Source: Leptoclinus maculatus
Lineage: Eukaryota; Chordata; Actinopteri; Perciformes; Stichaeidae
NCBI GenBank assembly: GCA_032191485.1
Contig: JAVDOI010000045.1
Location: forward strand, 1,330,817 to 1,394,816
Length of the DNA stretch: 64,000 nucleotides
Reading direction: 5' to 3'
Shown here: piece after piece, positions 47,773-60,249 of the stretch
How the letters are laid out: each line of letters starts with the position of its first letter
Position numbering within the stretch: position 1 is the first letter of the stretch
The notes under the pieces: model-generated
Database searches by the model: none
Told to the model about the DNA's origin: nothing
The model's input: the letters and a program-made list of their open reading frames with translations, nothing else
Program-made: the position numbers and the translations under genes

Positions 47773-50700
47773 TGTCTGTGTGTGTGTCTACTATCCCATA
47801 GAACAGCAGAGAAAACTCTCAAGTGCAGGAACAGGAAGCTGGATTTAAAGGGGTCATAGAGACGCGTACCCTCAAGGGTTTAAATACAGCCCTGCAGAGG
47901 AGGAAGGACTAAAGGGGGGTGGGGGGAGCCTTCATTCACCAAACATCCCTTTCTTCCAACCACCTGCCCATACTAGCTCTGCCTCTCACTCCTCACTGTC
48001 ATCTTTGACCTCTGCTGAGAGCATGACAAAGGAAGCAGACTTCCTTCAACGGTTGGCTGTGTGGATGGATAATAGGTGCAATGTGAAACGAGACACAACA
48101 AAGAGTGTTTTGAAGCATTCGGCAGTCCGAGAGCATGTGGTTGTAATCAGGACTGAGCCATTAAAGATGAAAAAAGAGGCTCAAAGTGAAGTAAACAAGC
48201 CTCGAGGCAGCAAGGCAGCAAGTATCTTGCTGCCTCCTAGAACTCACAGATAAACATTATTACTACAGGGACCTAAGGGTAAGGGTTGAGAATGTTGATC
48301 AAGGACATATACATATGCTCTGTCTCATTCACTTAACTTTCATTTTGCCATTTTGGACTCAGGTCCGTTTCAATTCCATCGATAAAGTAAAAGTTTTCTG
48401 AAGGACATTGAATATTGTTTGATTGTAATAACAAAGCACTGACGGAACGAGTAAAAAGGATAGATTCTCATCTTGTTCCTTTGCATCTTAGTCCTTCGCA
48501 CACAAAAACACTACTAGAGGTCAAAAACACCACGGAGAATCTTTTGAGAGTGGGTCATCGGTTTGTCAGGCCTGTGTCCATGCACAAGCACACACGCACA
48601 AATATTGGTGATGCAACATTTTTGCCAATGCTTTCACACTATTGCACTGATTAACGGGTGACTGTGATGCAGCACCAAGACAACGGAGGGTAGGGCACGC
48701 ACATTCAAAGTGTGCTGGATCAAAAACCAAACTGAAGGTAAAGTCTGACAAAAGACATGCACACTGTACTAACTGTACACTGTACTAACTGTACACTGTA
48801 CACAGCTATTGTGATTTTATAGAGCAACATTTTGATCTAATAGAGATCTTCGTCAGACATCAAATCAACCTCATAAAGCAGAGCAGGAATAGAAAAGTAG
48901 AAAACGGTCATCTAATCAGGGGCGCTGTTTCAGCAAAAGACAGGGTATGGCAATGTGACATGACAGCAAGGGCATTGAACCATTTAAACGGTAGTGTTAA
49001 CCACTGATAACGCTCCTTTTAATCTGCTGATAATATTCAATTCACTTGAACCTCTGGCAGACCGGTCTGACTGGCAAAAGGCACTGTTCCGCAACAGAAT
49101 AGTGCAATTGCCCCTTATAGCTCCCCAGTGACACGATTATCAGTTGTTTTGTAGATATAGGCTACAAGTGGCGGTGGAGCTAAGTCATGGATGACTGACC
49201 AAGCACAGGTTTGCATATTTCATTAGGTCATCTCAACTTAAAATCTGATATTCTTTTAAAGTTGGTGATTGGTGGTTTGAATGGTTTTAGCGTATCATGG
49301 TTGGCCTGTGACCAGCTTGTTAAACAGTTGTTTGAATGAGTGAAAATCATAGAATGTAGAAACATCTTAGCAGCCTCAGTAGACATGTGATTTTGAATTA
49401 ATCAGAAATTTGCAAGATGGACATCTTTTGCGCTTTGAAGGTTTGAGGCACCTGATCACTTTTTTATGGTAAAGGCAAGTTTCTGCTATAGTTGCTGGGT
49501 ACACTCTATCCTGTTTAACTGAGAAACAAGTAGTGATTGAAAGCATCTGGCCTCTTATTCCAGGTCATTTTAGCATTTCCTTTTACCCTAATTATAGCTG
49601 TAAAGCCCAAAAAAGTTTCACTACCTTATTCCTTATCATCGCATTACCAAAGAGCGTTTGCATTGATTGAACGTTTGGATACTACCTGGTACTGGGTTAT
49701 TATGGTCGATACCCAGCCTTAATGAAGTGCTGTCCAAATACCTTTCGACAATCATCTGCACAGCACAACAAACTACCATTTAGGCTGAGTACAGATCAGA
49801 CCGAGAGGCTGCAATGTTCTTTACATTTCTCTCTAGAAAATACCTGTTATAGAGTTAAACAGTTGTGCCTGTGGTGAGGTAAGAATTTAAAAAGAAGAAT
49901 TATTAAAGTGAAAAGGACTAGACTCGTATGGATGTCATCAGAAAATCTGATTAAAATACCAGTTGTGTACAAGTGGAAATGTTAGCCTGATGGTGATACT
50001 AGAGGGGAAACAAAAAATCACTGGTATTCCTCTGAAAAATATGCTTCATGGAGATCTGGCTATTCATTTCCAAGATCCATTTGAGAGAGGTGCAACACGG
50101 AGAATCCGATGGTCACTAACATGTTTAGGAGTCTTGCTCTGGGGACCAAGCTGGTGGAATAACAGACAGTGCTGAGTGAGTGACATTGCCATCCTGAGGT
50201 GCCACTGCTATCAAGGCAAACATAATGTGTTTGTGTAATTACAATACTTTTGTAGCCCAGCCTTCCTTACCCCAGGGCCCTGGTTCTGGTGCAGTGGAGG
50301 TGCGCAGCTAGCGGTGATTGTGCGATGAAACATCAACTAGGATTGTTCATAACCATCAACTGGATTTTGACAGCTTAATGCATCCAGCCCAGAGATCCAC
50401 TTCCTCCGGTAAAAATAATGTAAACCATACACCGCCCACTACCTGTCTGTCCCCCCCCCACCCCCACACACACACACACACACAGACACGCAATCGCTGT
50501 ATCCATCTCAAGGAGTAACGTGAAACTGATCCCTGTGGACAAACTGCACTGCACCAGAATAGTAACAGGATACAGACATAACTCAATACAAACAAAGTGT
50601 ATCTAAAGACCGGAGCAACGAGGGCCATGTGAGGGTCAGACCTACAGCATGAACCTCAGTGGGCCATCGGTGGGTCAGGTAGTAAGAACTCGTGATGTGC

Positions 50701-53700
50701 TAATCAAGCTGAATATTAAGGAAATGTCTATGAAATAAATACGCACAATACATCTAGAATACCTCCATCTGATGAAATGGTGCAGCCATAAAAAACAAGC
50801 TTGTACACAATAAAAATGATTCTGTCAGACACTGTGGAATAAGATCCTTTTGCCAACCTTTCACCTAAAGAGGTCAAAAGTGGGTTTGAAAGACACGACA
50901 AGCAGTTTATGGTTTATTTAGCCGTTCAGAAGCCACACAAACCTTCTAGCTTCTCTTCCTCTAAGTATATGGGTAAAGGAAGCAACAACATTAAATAAGA
51001 AAACTCAAGGAATGGAAACATAAAAAGGCAGACTTGTCCATTAAGCCTTCCAGAGAAACTAAGAGAAAGATAAGATTCCCAGTTGTAGCATTGGTGACCA
51101 CTCTCCCCTGCTTTCCTCTCCCTTCCTCTCTACCCTCTCTCTGTCTCCCACCAGCGATTGTGTCTCTATGAGTCCAAAACCTGCAAAGTCCATCAGAGGA
51201 AGGGTCACACTCATACCACAGCCCCTGAAAAACAATCCACCTGAACAAAAGAGAGACAGCTGCTCAGCGGCAGGGAACTTAATCTGAAGAGCCTGGATCC
51301 AGCCGTAAAAGAGAGGTGAGGGTGGTTCCTGAAGGAATAGGACTTCCTGTGTATTTTATCGACTGAAATTGTCACCCTCATCCCTAAGTCTGCCATATGT
51401 ACTCCAATCTTGGCATTGTTAAAAATAAATTCTCTATTTAATAATATTATGGTGCCCACAGATGTGTTTTCATGACCCCCCTGACCTTTCTACATCAGCC
51501 CAACATTTCCAGTAGCAGCCAATAAAATGTTGTTGTTTTTTCTCCACATAACATAAACCAATACATTTGGACCCTCAGGACATTTTTTAGCTTAACGGCA
51601 ACCAAACAAAGGAACAACTTCGTCAATTGTACTGTTCAGTATTGTGTGCCAACATTTATTTATAATCAACTGAATAAAAATTGACGGACACATTGACGTG
51701 AGCTGGGCTATTTAAAAAGCACACGTTAGTGAAAGATGTCCCATGTCGTGCTAGTGACGACCCTTTGACCAATCAGTGATTTGCAGTGTTTTAACTCCTC
51801 ATTCTAGTATCGGCTCAGCTCGCTTGGAACCTCGACCGAGGTGGTACCAAAACCAAAGCACCAGGTACTAGGTACTATCCACAACCTTTTTCTTTTGAGT
51901 GAGTCGAACAGCGCCGTGCCGTGGAAATGCCGACTCTGAATCCGTTCGGAAGGCCGACACCGTTAAGACAAACGTGATGTTGAGCCGTCACCTTGTCTAC
52001 TGCAGCTGCATCGTGACAGCAGCACCTTTAGTCCTCCGTCAGCGTCTAAACTGGATCCACTCAACAACAATGCTGCTGTTGTTACGGAGTTATTTTTACA
52101 GACCAATGCACACAGCGTAGACATGTGTTAGTCAGAAGAAGGCGATGCTTTGTGTGAGCCACTACGGTGTAGGAATCTGTATTTATTATTATCATATGAT
52201 AATAATAAGAACATGATCATTGTACTGTTCAGTACTTCTACCGTCAGGACTTCAGTTGAAGACACGGTGTTTTGGAGAGGGAGCCCTGACCCCTGCATTC
52301 TGTTAGCTCAAGGGCTTCTCAGTAGGACAGAAGGAAACGCTGAGGTTTTTGACAGTTTTTTGGACGTCGACGGCTCTGCTGATGCCGAGCAGACACCTCC
52401 AACTACAAAACAAAAGAACACAGATCCCAGGATAGTGTGGTTTAACAGGCAGGTCAGCAGCACAAGGCTGCGCTGCCTTGACCTTTTGTTCAGTTGGTGG
52501 TGTGGACACATCCGTCATGGCAGTTGTTCTTATGACAACAGCAGAGTTCTGCTGCTTGACGGTTTTTGTAGAGAGAGCCGTGACCCTCACAACATCACAG
52601 ACCTTCCTTGACCTCTGCTCACTAACACAAGTTGACACAGCCAAAAGTCAAAGTACTGTTTTTAGGTTTGCCTCAGGAGGTAGTAAATGCATCATACTCA
52701 CCATGATCACATGTCACTCCCTAGGTCAACACATCCTGGTTTCTCTAGCTTTACTACTTCTGTCTGCATGGTGCATTCAGTAGGTCAGTCAGTAGCCCCT
52801 TTCACACATGCTCTGCAGCCCTGAACTCATAGACATTACCTTGAGGAGCTGTATGTGAGAACGCAAATGTCCAAATCAGTCGAACCGGACATTAAACAGA
52901 CTTTAACCTGCCAGCTCCCTACTACATAGTCCGTGTAATGTCTTATTGGGTCCGTGTGAGAATAGAGCTGCTCTTTGTCCACAGAATTCACAGCGAGCGA
53001 GTTGGGCGTTTTTGAGGACATTTCTATCATGTGGTATCCAACAAGCAAATCGTGGAATGCGAGCTGCCTAGTGGGCCACTTTTGGTAAGCAGAACTGGCG
53101 AACCGTATTACATCCAGAGGAATTCCAAATACTTAGAACACTTACCCCCAGTGCAATGAATCTAACTATACACAGATAAGTTATATATATTGTTTACATA
53201 GGGTATTTAATCATCAGTATTCCAGTTTCATTAAGTCAAAATCTGGAAAACAAGATTTGAGAACTTCTGTCGGTCACGGCAGACACCGATATCTTCAGAA
53301 AGATTCAAGGAACGGTAAGAGACTCGGTTGTTTATGACAGTGTATTCAGCGTCATGTCCTGCCTTCTGCACGCTCCTCCCATCCGCCATCCCCTCGCCAA
53401 ACCAGACGGCGTATTTTCAGTAGCTGCGAACGCGTCTCAGGACAATCTCCTGTTGCTGCTACATGTGTGAAAGGGAATCGCTGGACAACGTCCGCACCTG
53501 ATTCTCCGGACATTGTCCAGAGTTCATATAAGAAAACAGCTTGCGAGTGTTGCACTACAAAAATGTTACGTTACTGCGTGACTCCAAGTGGTAGTGTTGT
53601 CCATGTGACACCCATTTGAACATGCACCTGTTTTTAAATATACTCTGGACTAATCCGTTCCTCATGCAGCCAATGTTAGCAGGCTGCTGGCTAATTTTGG

Positions 53701-55925
53701 GTTTAGCCGCTGGCGCTGACTCACAGAGAACACTGTGTTTAATGAGGACCAGCTCTGTTAGAAGAGGCAAGAGGCACCCAATCAGGGACTTTGAGGTAAA
53801 CACCAGCACTCATGCCGTGTTGTTATGATGAGTATCAGCTGTGCAGTGCTGCAGCAGGCCGACGCAACTCTCATCGCACAAATGCTATTGTAAGCTGCTA
53901 AATGTCCCACAGGAAAATCACCTCCCACTGGAAAATGCTCTTCACAGTCGGGTGGAAGGTGGATACTGCTGCAATGAAGGTATTTGACGACTTCAGATGA
54001 ACAAAGATTCATTATCATTTACTTATAAACATCAAGTCTTTGCTGTAGATATTCCTGTGAATGTGAACGTGAGCTGTGGAGCCCCTTGGAAGTGTTCCAG
54101 TGCTCCTGCTCCAGGCATCACAGCTTGTGAATGTGTGAATGTCAACAGGTATAGTGTCTTCAAAGAGAGACCCACGAATAGTTTATGAAGGCTCAGAGAG
54201 TGAAATATCTTTTTACTGTAGACAGAGAACAGTGTGTAAAATACAACATATCCAGGTGTATTCAAACAGACGACAGAGAGCCGGTTCAGGTTAGACTTGT
54301 CAATGACACTTTCATGATCGGCTGTGATCTGAACTCAGCCGTCCACATTGTTCACCTCAGTGCGACCTGACTGATCGGATGGCGATTCGTGTGGATGAAC
54401 ACATATTACTTCCAATAAATTCTTCACAATAAAAGTCTCCTATTATTTATATTTAAAAGCTTTGAAGCATCAAGAAATGTTGTGTTTTCATCAGCAGTAA
54501 CTTAACAAGACTCAGTATGTCTCAGCTGTGCTATTGTTTTTACTGAAGATAATACTATACGTATTTAATGCGTCTAGTTTTATCTAGTGTGGGATATATT
54601 TGTGTTGTAATGTAATCAATCATTAATCAATGTATTAACTGGTTTCAGTAAGAAATTACCTTGTTTACAACTTACCTTTTTTTCATTGCTTATATTCTAA
54701 TATCTATATGCTAGATAAGACACTGTTGTTTCGAGGGCTCGTGAAACAATAAGGTGGTATGGTGTGTGGATATTCACTCTGACTTTATTGTGCTGCTTCA
54801 TGAACCAGCCCTCGGTTTGCTGTACTGTTGTTGATGAACACTAAATGTATTTTTGCATTGTACCGACATTGATGCTAAGAAATATGAATGTCTTGGACGA
54901 CCTAAAAACTATCTGGCCTCGTTGAATTTTGTTTTCCACAACATTCTCCAGCCCCGGTCTTCCTCCTCTCTTCCCTTTGGTCCCGTCGGGAGAGAAACTG
55001 TGACGATGGAGAGTTTGATAAACTGTGCGGATTGTGCCCACATGCTGTCCACGCCTCGTAGATTCCATCGACTCAGTAATGGACTGAATCACCGTAGTGA
55101 GATCCATAATCATATCTTTAAGATATAGATTTCATAAGTAGAAGACCTTGTAATTATCAGATGAAGACATTGTAACACATATTCAAATAAAAAACATGTG
55201 TATCTTAGAGAAAATGATCTTATAATATAAAATATTACAATATTAAATTATGAAATGTGTATGTCTTCAATGTCCAGTGATGATGATATTCTATGTCTAT
55301 GTATATTACAAGATGCCATTAAGTCATGATCATGAGGACATTTGAATCTATGCATGACCAGAACAAATGAAAGTCACGTCTAAGCTGTGCGTGACTTTGT
55401 TGTATCATAGAAGCAGTCACCACAGCCTCCTGTTTCACTACAGTATGTTACACCTGCAGCCCACTTTAATGTCACATTGTTTAACACGTCGACGACCTGG
55501 TCATATGGCCAACAGATGTTGGAGTGGACACGGTTTGCTTTTATAGGACATCTGAATATTTGGTATTGAAGCTGTTGTGCGTTTATGAGAAGGTGCTGGG
55601 AGCTTTCATCCTTCATTGTTCCGGGTAGACTCAGAGGAAATGAAAGCAGCTGTTGCGTGGGACCTACTCTACTGCTGAGCATCACGATGACACAAGTCTA
55701 CTCTCAATACTTTCTATCAGTGTGTTCAAATTAATGAACAAATGTATCTACTTATGACGTTAAGCACATTAAAGAAACCTGGAGATTAAGGGGCCCTCCT
55801 AAGGTCAGTTTACTCACTTACTTGCCTGTGAATACAGAGTTTCTTCTGTTGTTCTGGAGGACCTTTGTCAAGTGTGTGGAAATGATGTCATCAGGTTATC
55901 TATTTAACAAAAAGTGTGTTAAAAT
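47269..55925. other. Long non-coding stretch without a recognised gene
   Basis: Contains a (TG)n run at 47711-47787, a C-run plus (CA)n at 50449-50484, and a short GTACACTGTACTAACT tandem near 48764-48800. A transposon-like block at 51715-51960 is listed separately. A 113-codon minus frame at 52303-52644 and a 153-codon plus frame at 52150-52611 overlap each other; neither shows a known domain, and both are treated as chance. Confidence 0.4.
51715..51960. mobile_element. Fish MITE fragment (GGTACCAAAAC / CGAGCTGAGCC type)
   Basis: The order GTGCTAGTGACGACC, TTGACCAATCAGTGATTTGC, TATCGGCTCAGCTCGCTTGG, ACCTCGACCGAGGTGGTACC and GTGAGTCGAACAGCG follows a widespread fish non-autonomous element recognised from memory. 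CTCGACCGAG is an internal near-palindrome. Ends and target duplication are not resolved. Confidence 0.45.
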
Positions 55926-56530
55926 CATAGACTTTATATAGGAAGTGCACGTAGCCATTGAGACGTCACTCATTGGTTTGTAGACTGTCGTTATGAAGTC
56001 TCAAGTTTGTCCATTTCGCCCTTTGGTCTATTTGACTGTAAATGGACCATCATTTACTAAATCAGAATCAGCTTTATTGGCCATGTATGCGTGCACATAC
56101 ATGGAATTTGACTCCGGTTACATATTGCTTCCCATCGTACATACATAGAATATACAATAAACAATATAAATATAAAAACAAGGACATTAAAGACAACAAA
56201 GTAGAACAGAGAAACTAAGCATAAACATTTAAGAACTATGTACAATATAAATATATATCAAAGAATATATATGAGCATAAACAACATAAAGAACAACAAC
56301 AATAACAATGGATTCGGGATATTAGTGCTGTATTGACTTGAAACTAGAGATTGAGACCATAAACTCATGTTTACAATGTTTACTGAGGTAATAAATCAAG
56401 AGAGAAGTAGAGTCATTTTCTCATAGACTTCTATAGAACCAGAGGAGTCGCCCCCTGGTGGTCAGTAGAGAGAATGCAGATTTTAAGACACTTTTGCATT
56501 GGCTTCACTCGGCATAACCGGAGGTTTCCA
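55926..56530 (-). repeat. Dispersed repeat family A, copy 4, split by a LINE tail
   Basis: In reverse orientation it starts with CATAGACTTTATATAGGAAG and ends with GGCTTCACTCGGCATAACCG. The family sequence is interrupted at about 56061-56320 by an unrelated insert. Confidence 0.75.
56061..56320 (-). mobile_element. LINE 3' tail inserted in family A copy 4
   Basis: Minus-strand sense ends ..AAATTCCATGTATGTGCACG.. then GGCCAATAAAGCTGATTCTG, the standard tail of a common fish CR1/L2/Rex-type LINE. The upstream part is AT-rich with no coding. Family A sequence resumes on both sides, so this insertion is younger than the family A copy. Confidence 0.65.
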
Positions 56531-57555
56531 CCGGGTTATCTAGTTCACAGGGACGAATATTACACGTCCGTCATGAAGTAATCCTGCAGAAATAGATAGA
56601 AAGACCAATAAAGAATTGTGTCACTTTTTCACATTAGTACAGACCAAAAGGCATTTCTACGACAATATTTGTGAATTGCTAAATTTTGCATGCAAGAATG
56701 AAGGGATGAATGAAAATACACTGACACAAACACACACACACACTTACACTCACAATCACTCTCTCTTTCCAAAACCTGAGGAAATCAACATGCTGAACTG
56801 CACTCTCTCATACTCGCAGCTTTCATGGTTTTAAATAGAAGGCCAGACCAGAGGAAGGTACAGCTGGCCCATTGGGGGGAAGCACTCTGGGTGACCCAGG
56901 CCTGGAAGCCAGCCTCATTCAGAAGATCCAAGACGGCTGTCTGCCTCATCTATCATCCCTTCACAGTGGAGGGCTGACATATTACAGGGCTTTCACTCTG
57001 ATTCCTCACCCTGTTTCACTGGAAGCTTGAGCCCATTCCGTGGAGGACATCATTAATTCTATAATCGCTCCAAATAATAGTCATCTTCAAGAAAGTCTGG
57101 CTTTTTTTCCAGTCCATGCTAAGTATATACATCAGTTATGCATTGTGCTAACGTTCAGCTGCTGTGGGACCAGTGGCAGGAAGTGATGCATTAGGGATTA
57201 GGATGAAATTGAAGGGGATTGTGGTATAATCTTCTTGTTTTATGGGTTGCAGTGTTGCATAGTACTCACATAATTGGAAAGTGTGCAAGCAATTCAAAAA
57301 ATCCATATTACCACTGCCACAGGAAGTCCGAAGGAAGCAAAAGAGACGATACACTAAAGCATCAGAAAAGGATTTGTAGGGATTTGCAGGAAAGAGATAC
57401 CGAGTGCCAATTACACAATTACACAACACAGCAAGCTAATCCTACAGAGAACTGTTCCATACACTACAGGTTGCTACTTCTAACCTAATCTAATCTTATC
57501 ACATAGCCAGACAGAGCGGATGAATAAAGGAAATGCTTAGCAATATTGAAATACA
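56531..57555. other. Non-coding, unclassified
   Basis: A short (CA) stretch lies near 56727-56745. No exon or transposon end was recognised. Confidence 0.4.
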
Positions 57556-57612
57556 CATATATATATATATATATATATACAGGGGACCCTGTATATATAT
57601 ATACAGGGGACT
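57556..57612. repeat. AT-rich perfect palindrome within (TA)n
   Basis: Arms 57568-57584 and 57587-57603 are 17-base perfect inverted repeats around a 2-base centre (ACAGGG-GA-CCCTGT core, then TA repeats). A second TACAGGGGAC follows at 57602. Confidence 0.9.
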
Positions 57613-57660
57613 AAAACATCTTAACTATTGTATGGATTGCTAAGACATTTGTACATACAT

Positions 57661-57985
57661 TCAATCACAAGCCCGCCCTAAAGCATACCCTGCTTCATGG
57701 TCTGTTTGACTCTAAAAGGACGGTAATTTACTAAATGAACATCATGCTGTATTGAAGAAGACTTGAAACTAGAGATTGAGACCATAAACTCATGTTTACA
57801 ATGTTTACTGAGGTAATAAATCAAGAGAGAAGTAGAGTCATTTTCTCATAGACTTCTATACAATAGGGCTTCTTTCTAAAAGCGGAGGAGTCGCCCTCTG
57901 CTGGTCAGTAGAGAAAATGCAAGTTTTAAGACACTTCTGCATTGGCTTCACTCGGCAGAACCGGAGGTTGTCGCCTGAGTAATTT
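57661..57985 (-). repeat. Dispersed repeat family A, copy 5 (truncated)
   Basis: In reverse orientation it contains GCCCGCCCTAAAGCATACCC, ATGTTTACAATGTTTACTGA, CATAGACTTCTATACAATAG, GAGGAGTCGCCCTCTGCTGG and GGCTTCACTCGGCAGAACCG. The half that carries the CTTATACAGTCTGTGG end in copy 2 is missing. Confidence 0.75.
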
Positions 57986-58335
57986 GACCACTCAGAGCCC
58001 ACGTAAAAGCAAACGTCATCATCCCAAATGGCATCTGATAAGCTGATTTACATCGTTCATTTGTCTGCCAGCACAAAGCACTTTACAACAAACAAACAAA
58101 AAGATTATAAAGATTCAGAATTTAAAAATAGATTGTGGCAGCTGATTGTAGAACATTTTAGACAAATGATGTACGCAAAATTAAACAGTAGCGATTGTGC
58201 TGTATAGGCAGCTAAACAATAGCTTCTTGCAAATGTCATTCATGTATCAGCCCTCCCTTTCCAGCATGGCTGTTATCTGTTTACATTGGAAACAATGGAG
58301 CCGATGCTGAGAGCCGGCTGATGTCTGAAAGTACC
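57986..58335. other. Non-coding, unclassified
   Basis: No recognised feature between family A copy 5 and the piggyBac-like element. Confidence 0.4.
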
Positions 58336-59444
58336 TTAACCCTCCTGTCGTCTTCGTTTCTCCCCCCTTACTTTAGTGTTCCCGGTCAAATGTGACCGGT
58401 CTGTTTTAACTGCTCTTACATTAACACAAAAAACATTAATCATCACCAAATTTTATTTAACACCCTTACAAGCTGTAAACAATGTCTCAGACTAGTGGTT
58501 TACATGAATAACTGCTGTGAATATACAAAGAATAGAAACTGAAAATGTATCGCTAAATTAGATGAAACTGTTGTAAGGACATTGTTGACCGGAATATAGG
58601 CCTCCCGGACTCCGCATCCCACAGACGTTTTGTAGCCTCATTGTTTGACCGATATACTCCTGAATCAACAGACCCATGTAGGCTTGGAGGTCTACCTGGT
58701 CCAATGCTCTCCACGTGTCCCCACACACACGCCTCCCCTCCAGGTTTGTCATGTCCAGTATAATACCCTCAATGGACTCTGGTAGAAAGAGTTGGAAGCT
58801 GGACTTGAAGTCATCCACACGAGATGTTGCGTATCGTGTTGGCCCTGGCGTCATCCTCATTATGTTTTCATCTCGCTCTGCCTCCTCTGTCCTGGGAGGA
58901 TGAATACCAGAGCAAGTTGCCACCCTTGGACTGGAATGTCACCTCAGGTGCCTGTTCCTCTGGTGCTACTTCCTCGCCATCTGTTGACTGGTCAGTCTCA
59001 TAATAGTCCGGATCGAAATCAGGATCAATGTTGCCTTAAATTTCTGAGACATCTTCCTCTATCTCGGGTTCAATCTCCTCTTCATCTGGTTCAAAAATTA
59101 GGTCCAGAGCCTCTCTGACAGAAAATCTCCTCATCAGTGGCCTACTCATTGTGCTCGCTGTTTTCCATCTGATGAATGGACATAATCTAGTGTTTCCCAT
59201 TCATTTCCTATGGCGGTCACTTTTGACCGGGAACACCGTGTTACAAAGTTTTTTGACAGTTTTACACCGTGTTACAAAGTTGACTAAACCACAAAAAATT
59301 CAATGAAAGTGGTGATCAGCAATTTGATATGTTAAAATGCCGAGTGTGGAGGATATCATGAGGCCTTGGGGTAAAACACAATATTTATGATTGATTGAAG
59401 TTGTAAATCGATCAGATTTGACCCGAACACGACAGGAGGGTTAA
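58336..59444 (-). mobile_element. Internally deleted piggyBac-like transposon between TTAA sites
   Basis: The element is 58340-59440 (1101 bp), flanked by TTAA at 58336-58339 and 59441-59444. The ends CCCTCCTGTCGTCTTCG and (inverted) CCCTCCTGTCGTGTTCG match at 16 of 17. A second, inner inverted pair lies at 58377-58398 and 59214-59235 (21 of 22). TTAA targets and double inverted repeats are characteristic of piggyBac elements. The minus strand carries the N-terminal part of a piggyBac transposase, described separately. Most of the catalytic DDD domain is deleted, so it can move only if another copy supplies the enzyme. Confidence 0.9.
58558..59149 (-). pseudogene. PiggyBac-like transposase N-terminal remnant
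   Basis: It starts at an ATG at 59147-59149 and reads an acidic N-terminal region (EEEIEPEIEEDVSE) to an in-frame TAA near 59035. It continues in the same frame with DPDYYETDQSTDGEE, then a frameshift around 58900. The piece 58558-58860 carries GPTRYATSRVDDFKSSFQLF and GIILDMTNLEGR, then DLQAYMGLLI, the conserved block just before the first catalytic aspartate in PGBD4-like proteins. After that the frame breaks and the sequence runs into the element's left end. The DDD triad and the Cys-rich C-terminal finger are absent. Non-functional. Confidence 0.85.
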
Positions 59445-60249
59445 GTGACATAGGAAGCAGAAATGGGATGAAAATGACTTGAGTCAAATTTGCAACTTGT
59501 CTTTTCAATTCAGACATAACTCAGACTTGTTGGTAAATGACTTGAACAATATGAATATTTCAAAGACTGGTAAGACTCTGAACATCTCTGCCACAACAAA
59601 TATTCCTTGAACCTGTGATCGGGTTCAGGAGCATCTCCTCCATGCAAGCCTTAATTCAGGGTGTGACTACGCATAAGCAGACAGACATGTAGCACTGCCC
59701 ACAATCTCATTGCAGTCACAGGCTTCAATAGCAAGATTGTCAAGATACACAAATATTTACAAAAAACGTTGTCTGCCAAAGTCAAGAGGTTGAGGTTATG
59801 CATTTTTTTCAATTTCTGCAAGGATAAAAAGAATATGAATTGAATTTCATAATAAGTCTAGACTACAGCTCTATTGGAGACATAGAAGAAGGACTTGTAG
59901 TAGCCAATGCGTTGGCGTTGTATTTGTCCGCCAGATGCTCTGTCATGAATTGACACTTTTATCCAGTTTTAATCTACGTTCTACTTTTAGATCCTGGTTG
60001 TTTTACTTACATGTTTTAACAAGGTCAAATATTTTAATCATTAGACGTTGGGCTCTTAAGTTGTAACACATCTTAGAGTTGGCTGTCAGCTGGATGTGGC
60101 AGACTGACTCCAATGCTGCTAGCTTAGTTAGGTTGATTTTGTTGTTAGCCTGCTGGCTAAGCTAGCCGGTCACTTTATTGAGAACCTTTTAACACCTTAA
60201 CAGACTTGTGTATATGAATCTTCCAACCGTAGCACTGAGACAGCACTGT
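59445..60249. other. Non-coding, unclassified
   Basis: No recognised exon or transposon. Confidence 0.4.

Noticed and set aside
58792..59118. Plus-strand 108-codon frame
   Set aside because: Antisense to the piggyBac transposase remnant.
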